NCBI GenBank assembly: GCA_965199665.1
Contig: OZ241208.1
Span: 2,852,001-2,916,000, forward strand
Origin: JAVVHH01 sp965199665
GTDB taxonomy: Bacteria > Pseudomonadota > Alphaproteobacteria > Acetobacterales > Acetobacteraceae
Direction of reading: 5' to 3'
DNA: 64,000 bases
Made by a program: the position numbers and the translations under genes. The notes beneath the pieces were generated by a model. It was not told where the DNA came from. It did no database searches and was given only the letters and a program-made list of their open reading frames with translations. Positions 1 to 9,237 of the stretch are shown piece by piece (positions within the stretch are counted from its first letter, which is position 1; every line of letters starts with the position of its first letter).

Positions 1-1
1 G

Positions 2-850
2 CGCGAGAGCGGCAGCTTCGGCGGCGGCGGCCGGTTCGGATATGGCGCGCTGCTCGACGAGGCCTACCTCAAAGCCGCTGTGGACGAGGCGCTCCGCCAG
101 GCGCTGGTCAATCTCGATAGCCGCCCGGCGCCTGCCGGGGACATGCCTGTGGTGCTCGGGCCGGGCTGGCCGGGCATCCTGCTGCACGAGGCGGTGGGCC
201 ACGGGCTCGAGGGCGACTTCAACCGCAAGAAGACGTCGGCTTTCTCCGGCCTCATGGGCCAGCGCATCGCCAGCAAGGGCGTCACCGTCGTCGATGACGG
301 CACCATCCCGGATCGCCGCGGCTCCATCACCGTCGATGACGAGGGCACGCCCGGCGGCCGCACCGTCATGATCGAGGACGGCATCCTGACCGGCTACATC
401 CAGGACCGGCTCAACGCGCGCCTCATGGGCGTCGCTCCCACCGGCAACGGCCGCCGCCAGAGCTACGCCCACCCGCCGATGCCGCGCATGACCAACACCA
501 TCATGCTGGGCGGTACCGCCAAGCACGACGACATGATCCGCTCCGTCAAGCGCGGCCTGTATGCCGTGAATTTCGGCGGCGGCCAGGTGGACATCACGTC
601 CGGCAAGTTCGTCTTCTCCGCCAGCGAGGCCTACCTGATCGAGGACGGCAAGGTGACCGCCCCGGTCAAGGGCGCGACGTTGATCGGCAACGGGCCGGAC
701 GCGCTGACCCGGGTCGAGATGGTTGGCGACGATCCGGGCCTGGACCCGGGGATCGGTACCTGCGGCAAGAATGGCCAGGGCGTGCCGGTCGGGGTCGGGC
801 AACCGACGCTCAAACTCGGTAGCCTCACCGTCGGCGGAACGGCCACCTGA
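2..850 (+). CDS. tldD: TldD-type metalloprotease, C-terminal part
   Basis: C-terminal 282 residues of a TldD/PmbA-family zinc peptidase; the 5' end lies outside the window and the frame is open from base 2. TldD and its partner PmbA (TldE) form a cytosolic protease that degrades unfolded or modified peptides, including RiPP precursors and the CcdA antitoxin in E. coli. The zinc motif HEAVGH is encoded near 185-202, within the stretch GILLHEAVGHGLEG. The Gly-rich end of the protein (KNGQGVPVGVGQPTLKLG) is also typical of TldD. The HExxxH motif separates TldD from its non-catalytic partner. The stop is two bases before the next start, so the SGNH hydrolase may be co-transcribed. Confidence 0.95.
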   Translation, partial: RESGSFGGGGRFGYGALLDEAYLKAAVDEALRQALVNLDSRPAPAGDMPVVLGPGWPGILLHEAVGHGLEGDFNRKKTSAFSGLMGQRIASKGVTVVDDGTIPDRRGSITVDDEGTPGGRTVMIEDGILTGYIQDRLNARLMGVAPTGNGRRQSYAHPPMPRMTNTIMLGGTAKHDDMIRSVKRGLYAVNFGGGQVDITSGKFVFSASEAYLIEDGKVTAPVKGATLIGNGPDALTRVEMVGDDPGLDPGIGTCGKNGQGVPVGVGQPTLKLGSLTVGGTAT

Positions 851-852
851 CG

Positions 853-1605
853 ATGCGGGCGACGCTGACCGCACTGGCCTTGACCGTCGCCACGGTCGTC
901 GTGCCAGTGCACCCGGCATCGTCCGCCCCCTGCCCCGCCGTCACCCTGCCGCCCATTGCGCTGCCGCACGTCCGCGACGCGCTGGCGGCCGGACGGGAGG
1001 TCACCGTGGTCGCATTCGGCTCCTCCTCGACCGAGGGCTCCCATGCGTCCGACATGCGGCACACGTACCCCGCCATCCTGCAGGACCTGCTGGAGGCCGC
1101 GCTGCCGCAATCGCACATTGCGGTGCTCAACCGCGGCGTCGGCGGTCAGGACGCGCCGGAGATGATGGCGCGCCTCGACGTCGACGTGCTGGCGATCCGG
1201 CCGACCCTGGTCATCTGGCAGGTGGGCGCCAACGGCGCCATGCGCGGGACCGACATCGCCACCTTCCGCGCCCTGATCGAAGATGGCGTCCGCCGGTTGG
1301 AGCAAGGCGGGACCGACGTCATCCTGATGGACAACCAGCGCTCACCCGCCGTGCTTGCCTCGCCGATCCACGCCCAACTCGACCAAAGTCTGGCCGACGT
1401 CGCCCGGCGGCAGGACGCCCGGCTGTTCGCGCGCGGGCGGCTGATGGAGATGTGGCAGGACGCGGGGCACCCCTACGCCGAGTTCCTCGCCGATGACGGC
1501 GTGCACCACAACGATCTGGGCTATCGCTGCGTGGCGCAGGCGCTGTCGCAATCGATCATCGCCGGGCTGGGCCCGACGCGGGACAGGCTCAGCGCGTCCC
1601 AGTAA
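853..1605 (+). CDS. Secreted SGNH/GDSL-family hydrolase
   Basis: A 250-residue SGNH-fold esterase/lipase-type hydrolase. The first ~24 residues form a signal peptide (MRATLTALALTVATVVV, then an Ala/Ser-rich cleavage region), so it is probably periplasmic. The four catalytic blocks are visible: Ser in FGSSSTEG, Gly in LNRGVGGQ, Asn in QVGANGA, and Asp/His in DDGVHHNDLGY. These supply the nucleophile, the oxyanion hole and the Asp-His pair. The substrate cannot be told from sequence; family members act on lipids, acetylated sugars or acyl chains. It follows tldD by 2 bp and its 3' end overlaps the end of the convergent regulator gene by 17 bp. Confidence 0.87.
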   Translation: MRATLTALALTVATVVVPVHPASSAPCPAVTLPPIALPHVRDALAAGREVTVVAFGSSSTEGSHASDMRHTYPAILQDLLEAALPQSHIAVLNRGVGGQDAPEMMARLDVDVLAIRPTLVIWQVGANGAMRGTDIATFRALIEDGVRRLEQGGTDVILMDNQRSPAVLASPIHAQLDQSLADVARRQDARLFARGRLMEMWQDAGHPYAEFLADDGVHHNDLGYRCVAQALSQSIIAGLGPTRDRLSASQ

Positions 1606-3664
1606 GGGCTTCGGCGGTCGTGTTGGCGATGCCGGCCCGGCGCAGGCCGTCCGTGATGCGCGCGGCGGCGGCCTCGTTCTCGAACGGGCTGAACCGTCCG
1701 GCGCGCTGCAGCGAGAACTCGGGGTCGGCGGCGAGGAGCCGCTTGCGCACCACGGTGGCTTCCTCCACGCGGCCCAGCTGCCCGAGCGCCGCCAGGTAGA
1801 TCTTGCAGCCCGGCGTGTAATCGGGATTGAGCTCATTGACCGCCCGGCCGAACTCGGCCGCGCGCGCGTCATCCCCGCGCAAGTAGGCGAGCACGGCGAA
1901 GCCGACGTCGAATTGGGCCGCGAACGGGTCGGCCGGCGAGAGCTTACGGTAACGCTCCAGCCGCACCTCCGCTTCGTCGAGCCGCCCGGCATAGAGCAGT
2001 GCGAAGCCGGACAGCGCCCATGCCATCGCCAAGTTCGGGTTGAGCGCCAGCGCCCGCTCGTGCAGCGACAAGGCCTCCGGCAGGCGTTGCTCCAACACGG
2101 CGCGGACATGGCCCGCGACCGTGAAGCTGCGCGCGTTCTGCGGATCCAGCGTGATGCCGCGCTCGGCATGCCGCGCCGCTGTCTCCGCCGCGACCACGCG
2201 ATCGCTCTCCCAGCCATGCTCGGCCACGAGGCTGTGCCAGAAGGCGAGCCAACTATGTGCCTGTCCCAACTCCGGCTGCCGTTCCACCGCACGGTGCAGC
2301 AGCGTGCCGGATTCCATCAGCTGCGGCCGGTCGGACCGGCTCATGCCCGGCAGTGCCCGCATCATGAGGTCCCAGGCCGAGGCTTCGTTGATCGGCACCA
2401 GCCCGGCGCGCCGGCTCTCCAACCGCAGCAACTCCGGCTCCGCCTGCGCCACGGTTTCCGCCGCCACGTCGTCCTGCAGGCTCAGCACGTCGTCCAGCGT
2501 CCGGTCGAACCGCTGAGTCCAGACCACCTGGTGCCCGTCCCGCAGATCGATCAGGCGCGGGGCCACGCGGATGCGCTGGCCGGCATTCTGGATCGTGCCG
2601 TCGATGAGGTAGTCGAGCCCCTGTTGCTGGCGCAGCATCTGGTCGTCGCGGCCGGCGGCGGTGGCCTGCACGAGCGAGGAGGTCGACACGATCGAGAGCC
2701 AGCGGAACCGGCTCAGGCCGGACGTCATCTCCTCCGCGAGCCCGGTGGCGAGGTAGCCCTGCGCCGGGTCGGCGCCGTTCAGGGTGAGCGGCAGCACGCC
2801 GATGCGGACGCCGGATCGGCTGGAAACCGGTAGGGGGCGCGCCTCGCCCCGGTCGAGCACCAGCGGCGGCGGCGGCGGCGTAGCGGCGCGCACGGCTTTG
2901 CCGCTGCGGATCTCGGTCAACAGCGCCTGCGTCTCCGGCGACGGCAGCGCGTCCAGCAGGTCGGCCAGCACGGCGCGGCACCGGTCGTAGGACTGGATGG
3001 CCAGGCCACGCTCGCCGCGCTCGGCATGCGCGCGCATCAGGGCACGCCAGGCGCCCTCGTGGGCGCGGTCGATCGCCAGTAGCTGCTGCGCCACCGGGAT
3101 CAGCGCTTCCGGCGCGACCTGCTCGTTGAGCAACGCCTCCGCCACGTTGCGCGCCCGGTCCCGTAGGCGCTCGCGCTCCCCGAGCAGCCAGACATCGAAC
3201 GCCGGGTCGACGCCGTCCAGCTCTTCCAGCAACTCGCTATCCAGCAGGGCCAGCGCACCGGGATGGGCGGTGGTGGCGCGCAACACCTCGTCCACGTCCA
3301 CCCAGACCACGCCGGGCCGCAGCACAAGGCTGTCGCGGTTGATGGTCAGGATCTCGGTGCCGGCCGGGGTGAGCACCTCCAGCAGGCGGTGGATCTCCTG
3401 GCGCAGCGAGGCGCGCGCCTGCTCCTCCGGCCGCCGGCTCCAGAGCAGCTCGGCCAGCCGCGCCCGCAGCACCGGGCGCGGCGCCGACAGGACCACGATC
3501 GCCAGCAGCGCGCGCGTCTTGCGACCCGGCGGCAACACGCTCTCGCTGTTGACCGTCCAGGCTTCCATCTGGCCGATCAACCGCAGCCGGACTGCGATCG
3601 GGTCGAGAGGTTCGCCGTAAGTGTCCCGAGCGGTCATTGATGCGCCTATCATCGTGGCGACCAT
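1589..3664 (-). CDS. BTAD/TPR transcriptional regulator, SARP-like
   Basis: A 691-residue predicted regulator. Residues ~10-100 look like an OmpR/SARP winged helix (ending ASLRQEIHRLLEVL). Residues ~110-245 look like a bacterial transcriptional activation domain (VWVDVDEVLRA, AWRALMRAHAERGERGLAIQ). Residues ~290-400 resemble the TolB-like domain of CadC/adenylate-cyclase-type regulators (GVRIGVLPLTLNG, YLIDGTIQNAGQRIRVAPRL). The rest is TPR-like helical repeats. This architecture is common in Rhizobiales and Rhodospirillales, usually as an orphan regulator of unknown ligand. ATGs at 3664, 3652 and 3637 are all possible; the 3637 start has a weak AGGCG upstream. It lies downstream of gshA on the same strand. 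Confidence 0.8.
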   Translation of the reverse strand: MVATMIGASMTARDTYGEPLDPIAVRLRLIGQMEAWTVNSESVLPPGRKTRALLAIVVLSAPRPVLRARLAELLWSRRPEEQARASLRQEIHRLLEVLTPAGTEILTINRDSLVLRPGVVWVDVDEVLRATTAHPGALALLDSELLEELDGVDPAFDVWLLGERERLRDRARNVAEALLNEQVAPEALIPVAQQLLAIDRAHEGAWRALMRAHAERGERGLAIQSYDRCRAVLADLLDALPSPETQALLTEIRSGKAVRAATPPPPPLVLDRGEARPLPVSSRSGVRIGVLPLTLNGADPAQGYLATGLAEEMTSGLSRFRWLSIVSTSSLVQATAAGRDDQMLRQQQGLDYLIDGTIQNAGQRIRVAPRLIDLRDGHQVVWTQRFDRTLDDVLSLQDDVAAETVAQAEPELLRLESRRAGLVPINEASAWDLMMRALPGMSRSDRPQLMESGTLLHRAVERQPELGQAHSWLAFWHSLVAEHGWESDRVVAAETAARHAERGITLDPQNARSFTVAGHVRAVLEQRLPEALSLHERALALNPNLAMAWALSGFALLYAGRLDEAEVRLERYRKLSPADPFAAQFDVGFAVLAYLRGDDARAAEFGRAVNELNPDYTPGCKIYLAALGQLGRVEEATVVRKRLLAADPEFSLQRAGRFSPFENEAAAARITDGLRRAGIANTTAEALTGTR

Positions 3665-3725
3665 AGCCCGAGAACGGCGGTTTCACGCAAGAGTTGTCGT
3701 CGAAGTCTTTGACTCTCCGTTGTAA

Positions 3726-3747
3726 TTCGCCGAAAAGCTCGGCGGAA
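3726..3747 (-). terminator. Hairpin downstream of gshA
   Basis: TTCGCCGA and TCGGCGGAA can pair around a short loop, between the gshA stop and the regulator start. There is no clear T tract after it on the minus strand, so it is a weak candidate for a gshA terminator or a structure in the regulator leader. Confidence 0.35.
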
Positions 3748-3760
3748 AACGTCTCAAAAT

Positions 3761-5137
3761 TCAGATGGCGGCGTCGACCAATGCACGTGACGCGTCACCG
3801 CCCCAGTCCCCGTTGTATTTTGCCAGACAACGCTCCGCCTGGGTCGGCTCACCGGCTGCGATCGCTCGGATTGGCTCTAGGAAGCGCCGCTCATCCCCGC
3901 CGGATGCGTCGCGACAGGACCGTGATCGCAGACCCTCCTCGGCGATGACGATCAAGTCACGCGCAACATGGCGGAGAGAGTCGCCCCCCAACGTTGCTCC
4001 CATGGCGAGAGCAGGCACATCGGCGCGCAACTTGAAGTAATCGTCGATTTCGTAGCGCCGCATCACCGATTCCGCGGCGGCCAACGCAGTTTCATCATAC
4101 AGTAACCCGGTCCAGAATGCGCTTTGGGCCAGCATCGCCGCCGGGCTGCCGGCATCGGCCCCGCGCATCTCCAGGAAACGCTTGACACGCACGTCGGTGA
4201 AGGCGGTCGTCATGTGATCGGCCCAGTCGCCCAGCGTCGCCCGTTCGCCGGGCAGGTCGGGCAATCCCGTCGCCATGTATTGCCGGAACGATTGGCCCGC
4301 CACGTCGTGGTAGACCTTGTCGCGCAGCACGAAATACATCGGCACGTCCAGCAGCCACTCGACGTACCGCTCGAAACCGAACCCGTCCTCGAACATGAGC
4401 CGCGGCATGCCGGACCGCTCGTTATCCGTGTCCGTCCAGACCCGCGCCCGGCTGGACAGAAATCCGCTCGGCTGGCCTTCGATGAAGGGCGAGTTGGCGA
4501 ACAGCGCCGTGGCGACCGGCTGGAACGCCAGCGACACGCGGAGCTTGCGCACCATGTCCGCCTCCGACGCGTAGTCGAGGTTGACCTGCACCGTGCAAGT
4601 CCGGGTCATCATGTCGAGCCCGAACGCGCCCTTGAGCGGCATGTAGCGGCGCATGATGCCGTAGCGCGCCTTGGGCATGATGGGCATCTGGTCGCGGCGC
4701 ATGGTCGGATGGAAGCCGAGCGGCGCGAAACCGAGGCCGAGGGGCTCGGCGGCGCGGCGGACCTCCGCGAAGTGCGACTCGAACTCCGCTTCCGTCTCGT
4801 GCAGCGTCCGCGCCAGTCCGCCCGACAGTTCGAACTGCCCGGCCGGCTCCAACGACACGGAGGCGGATTTGGCGGTGCCCAGCCCCTTGAGCCCGATGGG
4901 TGCGCCGCGCTCCTCGATCGGCTCCCAGCGGCCGGGCTCGACCATGCCGTCCAGCACCGCCCGGATGCCGCGGGGCTCGTAGGCCGGCGGCAGCCGGGTG
5001 TCATGGTAGAAGCCGAACTTCTCGTGCTCCGTTCCGATCCGCCACTCGGCTTTCGGCTTGCAGCCCTCGGCGATGTAGTCGGCCAGCTGCTGCACCGACG
5101 CGATCGGCGTGTCGTCAACGTCGCCAGGATTGGACAT
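3761..5137 (-). CDS. gshA: Glutamate--cysteine ligase, class II (plant/alphaproteobacterial type)
   Basis: A 458-residue GCS2-family ligase that joins glutamate and cysteine with ATP, the first step of glutathione synthesis in the cytosol. The signature GTEHEKFGF lies near residue 35, and the middle has the expected PTMRRDQMPIMPKARYGIM and TCTVQVNLDYASE blocks. The reading frame stays open far upstream, but homology begins at the ATG at 5137 (MSNPGDVDDTP), which has an AGGAAG box about 12 bases upstream. The upstream frame is out-of-frame sequence near ubiA, so it is not used. Length fits the family (about 450). gshA diverges from ubiA. Confidence 0.94.
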   Translation of the reverse strand: MSNPGDVDDTPIASVQQLADYIAEGCKPKAEWRIGTEHEKFGFYHDTRLPPAYEPRGIRAVLDGMVEPGRWEPIEERGAPIGLKGLGTAKSASVSLEPAGQFELSGGLARTLHETEAEFESHFAEVRRAAEPLGLGFAPLGFHPTMRRDQMPIMPKARYGIMRRYMPLKGAFGLDMMTRTCTVQVNLDYASEADMVRKLRVSLAFQPVATALFANSPFIEGQPSGFLSSRARVWTDTDNERSGMPRLMFEDGFGFERYVEWLLDVPMYFVLRDKVYHDVAGQSFRQYMATGLPDLPGERATLGDWADHMTTAFTDVRVKRFLEMRGADAGSPAAMLAQSAFWTGLLYDETALAAAESVMRRYEIDDYFKLRADVPALAMGATLGGDSLRHVARDLIVIAEEGLRSRSCRDASGGDERRFLEPIRAIAAGEPTQAERCLAKYNGDWGGDASRALVDAAI

Positions 5138-5272
5138 TGGAGGGCAAGCTTCCTGTTCCGTGAGAACGGGCCGTGCTGCACAGCCGACCCGGGGCGGCGA
5201 ACACAACACGCTCGCGACGGTCGGCGTCAAGGCAGGGTGGCCGGACGCTGCCCAGCGCCCTATAGCGGGTGG

Positions 5273-6172
5273 GTGACGAGCTGGACCGACATCAACGCCA
5301 CCGGCTGGGTCGCGCGATTGCCGCCCAAGGCGCGCGCCTTTGCCGTGCTGGCCCGCTACGACCGCATCGTGGGCTGCTGGCTGCTGTTCCTGCCCGGCCT
5401 CTGGTCGATCCTGGTGGCGCAGCAGCCGGCCGGTCCGACGCTGCGCCTGCTGGCGCTGTTCGCGACCGGTGCGCTGGTGATGCGCGGGGCCGGTTGCGTG
5501 GTCAACGACATGTGGGACCGCGACATGGATCGGCGGGTCAGCCGGACCGCAGCCCGGCCGCTCGCCAGCGGCGCTCTGCGGATGCGCGAAGCCGCGATCT
5601 TCCTTGTCGTACTTCTCGTACTCGGGCTGACGATCCTGCTGCAACTCAATGGGCTGGCCCAGGCGCTCGGCGTCGGCTCCCTGTTGCTGGTGGCGCTCTA
5701 CCCGCTCGCCAAGCGGGTGACGTGGTGGCCGCAGGCCGTCCTGGGGCTCACCTTCTCCTGGGCGGCCCCGATGGGGTATGCCGCCGCGACGGGGCGGTTG
5801 GACGGCATCGCCGCCGCGCTCTACGTGGCCGCCTTCTTCTGGATCCTCGGTTACGACACGATCTACGGACACCAGGACCGCGAGGACGACGCGTTGATCG
5901 GCATCCGCAGCACCGCGCGGCTGTTCGGCAACACGACCAAGCCGATGCTGCTGGTCTGCTACGCCGTTACGCTCGGGCTGGTCGCGGTCGCCGGCAGCCA
6001 GGCCGGCTTGGCATGGCCGTTCTTCCCCGCGCTGCTGCTGCCCGCCGCGGTGTTCGCCTGGCAGATCGTCACCTTGGACGTGCGCGACCCCGCCGGATGT
6101 CTGCGCCGCTTCCGCAGCAATCGCGAGGCCGGGCTGCTGATCGGATTGGCCGTGCTCCTGGGCCGGATGTGA
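5273..6172 (+). CDS. ubiA: 4-hydroxybenzoate polyprenyltransferase (UbiA)
   Basis: A 299-residue integral membrane prenyltransferase that attaches the polyprenyl tail to 4-hydroxybenzoate in ubiquinone synthesis. Both Asp-rich Mg-diphosphate motifs are present: NDMWDRDMD near residue 80 and DTIYGHQDREDD near residue 200. Eight or nine hydrophobic helices can be seen. The start is inferred: a GTG at 5273 gives the usual length and N-terminus (TSWTDINATGWVARLPP), and no ATG lies in frame before the first conserved block. The stop overlaps the next gene in a GTGA arrangement, which implies translational coupling. Confidence 0.95.
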   Translation: MTSWTDINATGWVARLPPKARAFAVLARYDRIVGCWLLFLPGLWSILVAQQPAGPTLRLLALFATGALVMRGAGCVVNDMWDRDMDRRVSRTAARPLASGALRMREAAIFLVVLLVLGLTILLQLNGLAQALGVGSLLLVALYPLAKRVTWWPQAVLGLTFSWAAPMGYAAATGRLDGIAAALYVAAFFWILGYDTIYGHQDREDDALIGIRSTARLFGNTTKPMLLVCYAVTLGLVAVAGSQAGLAWPFFPALLLPAAVFAWQIVTLDVRDPAGCLRRFRSNREAGLLIGLAVLLGRM

Positions 6173-6807
6173 CCCCCGCCGCCTTTGTCGCCGCCCATAC
6201 CGCGATCGGCACGGCGCCGCTGGTCCCCGAAATCCGGCTGCATCTGGCGACCGAGATCACGCCGATCTGGCAAGCCACCGAAGCCTGGCTCGCCCGCGAG
6301 GGCGTCGCGCCGCCTTTCTGGGCTTTCGCCTGGCCCGGCGCCCAAGCCCTGGCCCGCCGCGTGCTGGACGACCCGCCACTCGTCCGCGGCCGCTCCGTGC
6401 TGGACTTCGCGGCCGGCGGCGGTCTGGCTGCCATCGCCTGCGCGCGCGCCGGCGCCCGGGTCGAAACGGCCGAACTCGACCCGCTCGCCTCGGCCGCCAC
6501 CGTGGCCAACGCCGCGCTGAACGGAGTGGACGTGCTCGCCCACACTGGCGACATGGTCGGCAGCGCCGGCCGGTGGGAGCTGATCCTGTGCGGCGACGTC
6601 TGCTACGAGGCGCCGATGACGGGGCACATCATGCCCTGGCTGCGCGGCCTCGCCGCCGCCGCGGAGGTCTGGATCGCCGATCCCGGCCGCGCCTACATGC
6701 CGACCGAGGGCATGACCCGGCTCGCCACCTACGACGTGCCGACCACGCTCGAGCTGGAGGACCGAACCGTCCGCACGACGACGATCTATCAGCTCCACCC
6801 CCGCTAG
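6169..6807 (+). CDS. Class I SAM-dependent methyltransferase
   Basis: A 212-residue Rossmann methyltransferase. The SAM-binding motif I is VLDFAAGGGLAAIACARAGA near residue 80, followed by the acidic VETAELDPLA and the LCGDVCYE block. The PPFWAFAWPGAQALAR segment resembles the nicotinamide N-methyltransferase-like/ETF-beta lysine methyltransferase group, which alphaproteobacterial genomes often label as an L11 methyltransferase relative. The true substrate is unknown, and protein lysine methylation is a reasonable guess. The GTG start overlaps the ubiA stop by 4 bases, so the two are probably co-translated. Confidence 0.85.
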   Translation: MTPAAFVAAHTAIGTAPLVPEIRLHLATEITPIWQATEAWLAREGVAPPFWAFAWPGAQALARRVLDDPPLVRGRSVLDFAAGGGLAAIACARAGARVETAELDPLASAATVANAALNGVDVLAHTGDMVGSAGRWELILCGDVCYEAPMTGHIMPWLRGLAAAAEVWIADPGRAYMPTEGMTRLATYDVPTTLELEDRTVRTTTIYQLHPR

Positions 6808-6813
6808 GCCGCC

Positions 6814-8070
6814 ATGCGCCTGCTGCGCCCCTTGCGGACCCGTGAGATGGCGCTGCTCTGGGGCGGCCTGTCGCTGTCGGCGATCGGCGACCAGCTCTAC
6901 ACGCTGACGCTGAGTTGGGTCGCGGTCGCCGTGTTCGGCCCGGCGGCGGGATATCTCACCGCGCTGCAGGCCGCCGTGGTGCTGCTGGCCGCCCTCGGCC
7001 TCGGTCGATGGGCCGATCGTTGGCCCGCCCAGACCAACCTGATCGCCGCCGACCTGGTGCGCATGGCCGTTCTGCTCGGGCTGGTCGCCGCCTGGCTCGC
7101 CCTCGGCCGTCCCGCCGCGTTGCCGCTGATCGTGGCCATCGTCGTGCTGGCGGCGGGCCAGGCGGTGTTCCAGCCGGCGCTGCAGCTCGTGCTCCCGGGC
7201 TTGGTGCCGGACCGCGCGCAGCTCCCGGCCGCCAATGCCCTGCTGGACGCCACCGATCGCAGCGCCCGCCTGCTCGGGCCCGGCCTGGTCGCCGCGCTGG
7301 CGGGCGGCCTGCCGACGGTCCATTTCGTCTCGCTCGATGCGCTGAGCTTCGGCCTGTCCGCCATCGCGCTCACGCTTATCCGCCGCCGCCGCCGCATCGA
7401 CGCCGTGCGCCCGCCGGCCAACGAGACGGTGCGGGAGGCCATGACCCGCGGGGTCCGCGCCATGGCCGCGCACCCGCTGCTCGGCTACGTCCTGCGCACC
7501 ACGGCGATCAATAACGGGGCCTGGTACACCGCCTACTATCTGGCCGTGCCGCTGCTGATCGAGCGCACCGGCATCGCGGGGCCCGGCGGCACCGGCCTCG
7601 GCGCGTTCGGCCTGGTGATCGCCGCCTATGGCTGCACCAACCTGCTCGCCACCCTGGTGCTCGGCGGCCGGCCGATGCCGCTGCAGCCGCAGCGGCAGAT
7701 GTTCGTGGGCGGCGTCATCACCGGCCTCGGCACCGGGCTGATGATCGCCGTGCCGTTGCTGCCGCCCGGGCTGCGGCTGCCGGGCTTGGCCGCCTGCGCC
7801 GCGCTGGCCGCGTTCGGCGGCCCGATGAAGGACATCCCGGTCGCGGTCCTGCGCCAGACCCGGCTGCCCGCCGCCGACCTGGCCGCCGGCGTGCGCGCCT
7901 ACATCGCGGCCAACAGCGCCGGCATGCTGGTCGCGATGCTCCTCGCCCCCCTCGCGCTCGGGGGCTTCGGCGCGGCCGGCACCGCGCTGCTCTGCGGCGG
8001 CGCGATGGCCGCCACCGGCCTTACCGGTCTATGGCGGCACCGCTTCCATGCCGAGCCGGCGACGTCATGA
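6814..8070 (+). CDS. MFS transporter
   Basis: A 418-residue polytopic membrane protein with about 12 hydrophobic helices. Features typical of major facilitator drug/metabolite exporters are visible, including ALGLGRWADRWPAQTNLIAAD, a motif-A-like loop between helices 2 and 3, and PGLVPDRAQLPAANALLDAT, the enterobactin-exporter-like MFS_3 signature. The substrate is unknown. It starts 6 bp after the methyltransferase and is probably in the same transcript. Its stop abuts the stop of the convergent YihY gene in the palindrome TCATGA. Confidence 0.87.
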   Translation: MRLLRPLRTREMALLWGGLSLSAIGDQLYTLTLSWVAVAVFGPAAGYLTALQAAVVLLAALGLGRWADRWPAQTNLIAADLVRMAVLLGLVAAWLALGRPAALPLIVAIVVLAAGQAVFQPALQLVLPGLVPDRAQLPAANALLDATDRSARLLGPGLVAALAGGLPTVHFVSLDALSFGLSAIALTLIRRRRRIDAVRPPANETVREAMTRGVRAMAAHPLLGYVLRTTAINNGAWYTAYYLAVPLLIERTGIAGPGGTGLGAFGLVIAAYGCTNLLATLVLGGRPMPLQPQRQMFVGGVITGLGTGLMIAVPLLPPGLRLPGLAACAALAAFGGPMKDIPVAVLRQTRLPAADLAAGVRAYIAANSAGMLVAMLLAPLALGGFGAAGTALLCGGAMAATGLTGLWRHRFHAEPATS

Positions 8071-9147
8071 CACGACGACGGGCGCCTCGTCATGTGTCCG
8101 CCGCGAGCGCTGCTTGCCGACGGTGAATTTCTCCAGCTCGGCATCCAGCTGCGCCCCGACCAGCACGACCAGGCTCGAGATCCAGATCCAGGTCATGAAG
8201 CCCACCAGCGCGCCCAGTGAGCCGTAGGTCGCGTTGTAGTTGCCGAAATTCGACACGTACCAGGAGAACAGCACGGAGACGAGCAGCCAGCCGACCGCCG
8301 CGAACCCGCTGCCCCAGCTGATCCAGCGCCACACGACTTTGGTGCGGCAGGGCCCGAACCGGAACATGACCGCCAGCAGCAGGCCGATCGCGCCGAGGAG
8401 CAGGGGCCAGCGTAGCCAGAACAGCAGGAAGTCGACCATCGAGCTCAACCCGACGAAGGCCAGCACGGCGGGAACCACGACGATGCCGGCCATCGCCACC
8501 ACCATGAACAGGATGGTGCCGAACGTGCACAGCAGCGTCAGGGCGGTCAGCACGAAGAAGTTCCGCTTCTCCTTGACCTCGTGCACCTTGTTCAACGCGT
8601 TGAACATGGCTTTCATGGCCTGGTTCGAAGTCCAGAGCGACGTCGCCAGACCGATCAGGAATGCCCAGCCGAGACCGCGATCGCCGGCGGTCAGGCTCTT
8701 CAGCTCGTCGGTCAGCAGGTCTTGCGCGCCGCCCGGCAGCACAAGGGCGATGTTGTCGACCTGATGCATGATGGTCGTGGGGTCGGCGACCAGGCCGAAC
8801 AGCGACACCAGCATGGCCAGCGCGGGGAAGATCGACAGCAGCGTGTAGAACGTCATCGCCGCCGCCTGCGTCATCAGGTCGTTGTCCGACACTTCGGAGA
8901 CCACGTGCTTCGCGAGATACCACAGCCCCGGCACCTCCCCAGTCGGCGTGTCGCCAGTGGGCGTGGCGCCGGTGGGCGTCGCGCCGGTCGGGGCATCACC
9001 CGTCGGGGTCGCGGCCCTGGACGTCGCGTCGGACCGTTTCGAACGAGGCGGAGCGGGCGGGTGGGCCGGGTTCGGACGCGCGCTGACGAACATGCCGACG
9101 GCGGCCAGCGTGGCCAGGATCAGGGGGTGGTCGAGCTTAATCCGCAC
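8065..9147 (-). CDS. YihY/BrkB-family inner-membrane protein
   Basis: A 360-residue protein. After an N-terminal hydrophobic segment and a linker come the YihY/BrkB hallmarks: DLMTQAAAMTFYTLLSIFPA near residue 95, ATSLWTSNQAMKAMFNALN, and WISWGSGFAAVGWLLVS. Six or so membrane helices are visible. The biochemical role of this widespread family is not settled; it was once misnamed RNase BN. The start was placed at a GTG (9147) with AAAGG about 11 bases upstream, not at the longer in-frame ATG whose extra residues are Arg-rich and unlike the family. The N-terminal linker contains five tandem PTG pentapeptides, listed separately. Confidence 0.87.
   Translation of the reverse strand: MRIKLDHPLILATLAAVGMFVSARPNPAHPPAPPRSKRSDATSRAATPTGDAPTGATPTGATPTGDTPTGEVPGLWYLAKHVVSEVSDNDLMTQAAAMTFYTLLSIFPALAMLVSLFGLVADPTTIMHQVDNIALVLPGGAQDLLTDELKSLTAGDRGLGWAFLIGLATSLWTSNQAMKAMFNALNKVHEVKEKRNFFVLTALTLLCTFGTILFMVVAMAGIVVVPAVLAFVGLSSMVDFLLFWLRWPLLLGAIGLLLAVMFRFGPCRTKVVWRWISWGSGFAAVGWLLVSVLFSWYVSNFGNYNATYGSLGALVGFMTWIWISSLVVLVGAQLDAELEKFTVGKQRSRRTHDEAPVVVS
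8939..9013 (-). repeat. Five 15-bp tandem repeats encoding x-x-Pro-Thr-Gly
   Basis: Five consecutive 15-bp units (8939, 8954, 8969, 8984, 8999) of the form CCxGTxGGxGxxxCx lie inside the YihY gene. On the coding strand they give ATPTG/DAPTG pentapeptides. The unit is a multiple of three, so copy number can change without breaking the frame. The peptide is likely a flexible linker between the first membrane segment and the YihY core. Confidence 0.9.
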
Positions 9148-9237
9148 GGGACGCCTTTTGCATCGTCTGGTTGTAAGCCGTCCGGGCAGAGATGGTTGCG
9201 GAACGCCAGCGAAATGACGCGCTCGCCGCAACGGTAT

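Noticed and set aside
5138..5872. A 245-codon N-terminal extension of GshA
   Set aside because: The family starts at 5137. The upstream frame is antisense to ubiA and low-complexity, and AGGAAG precedes the 5137 start.
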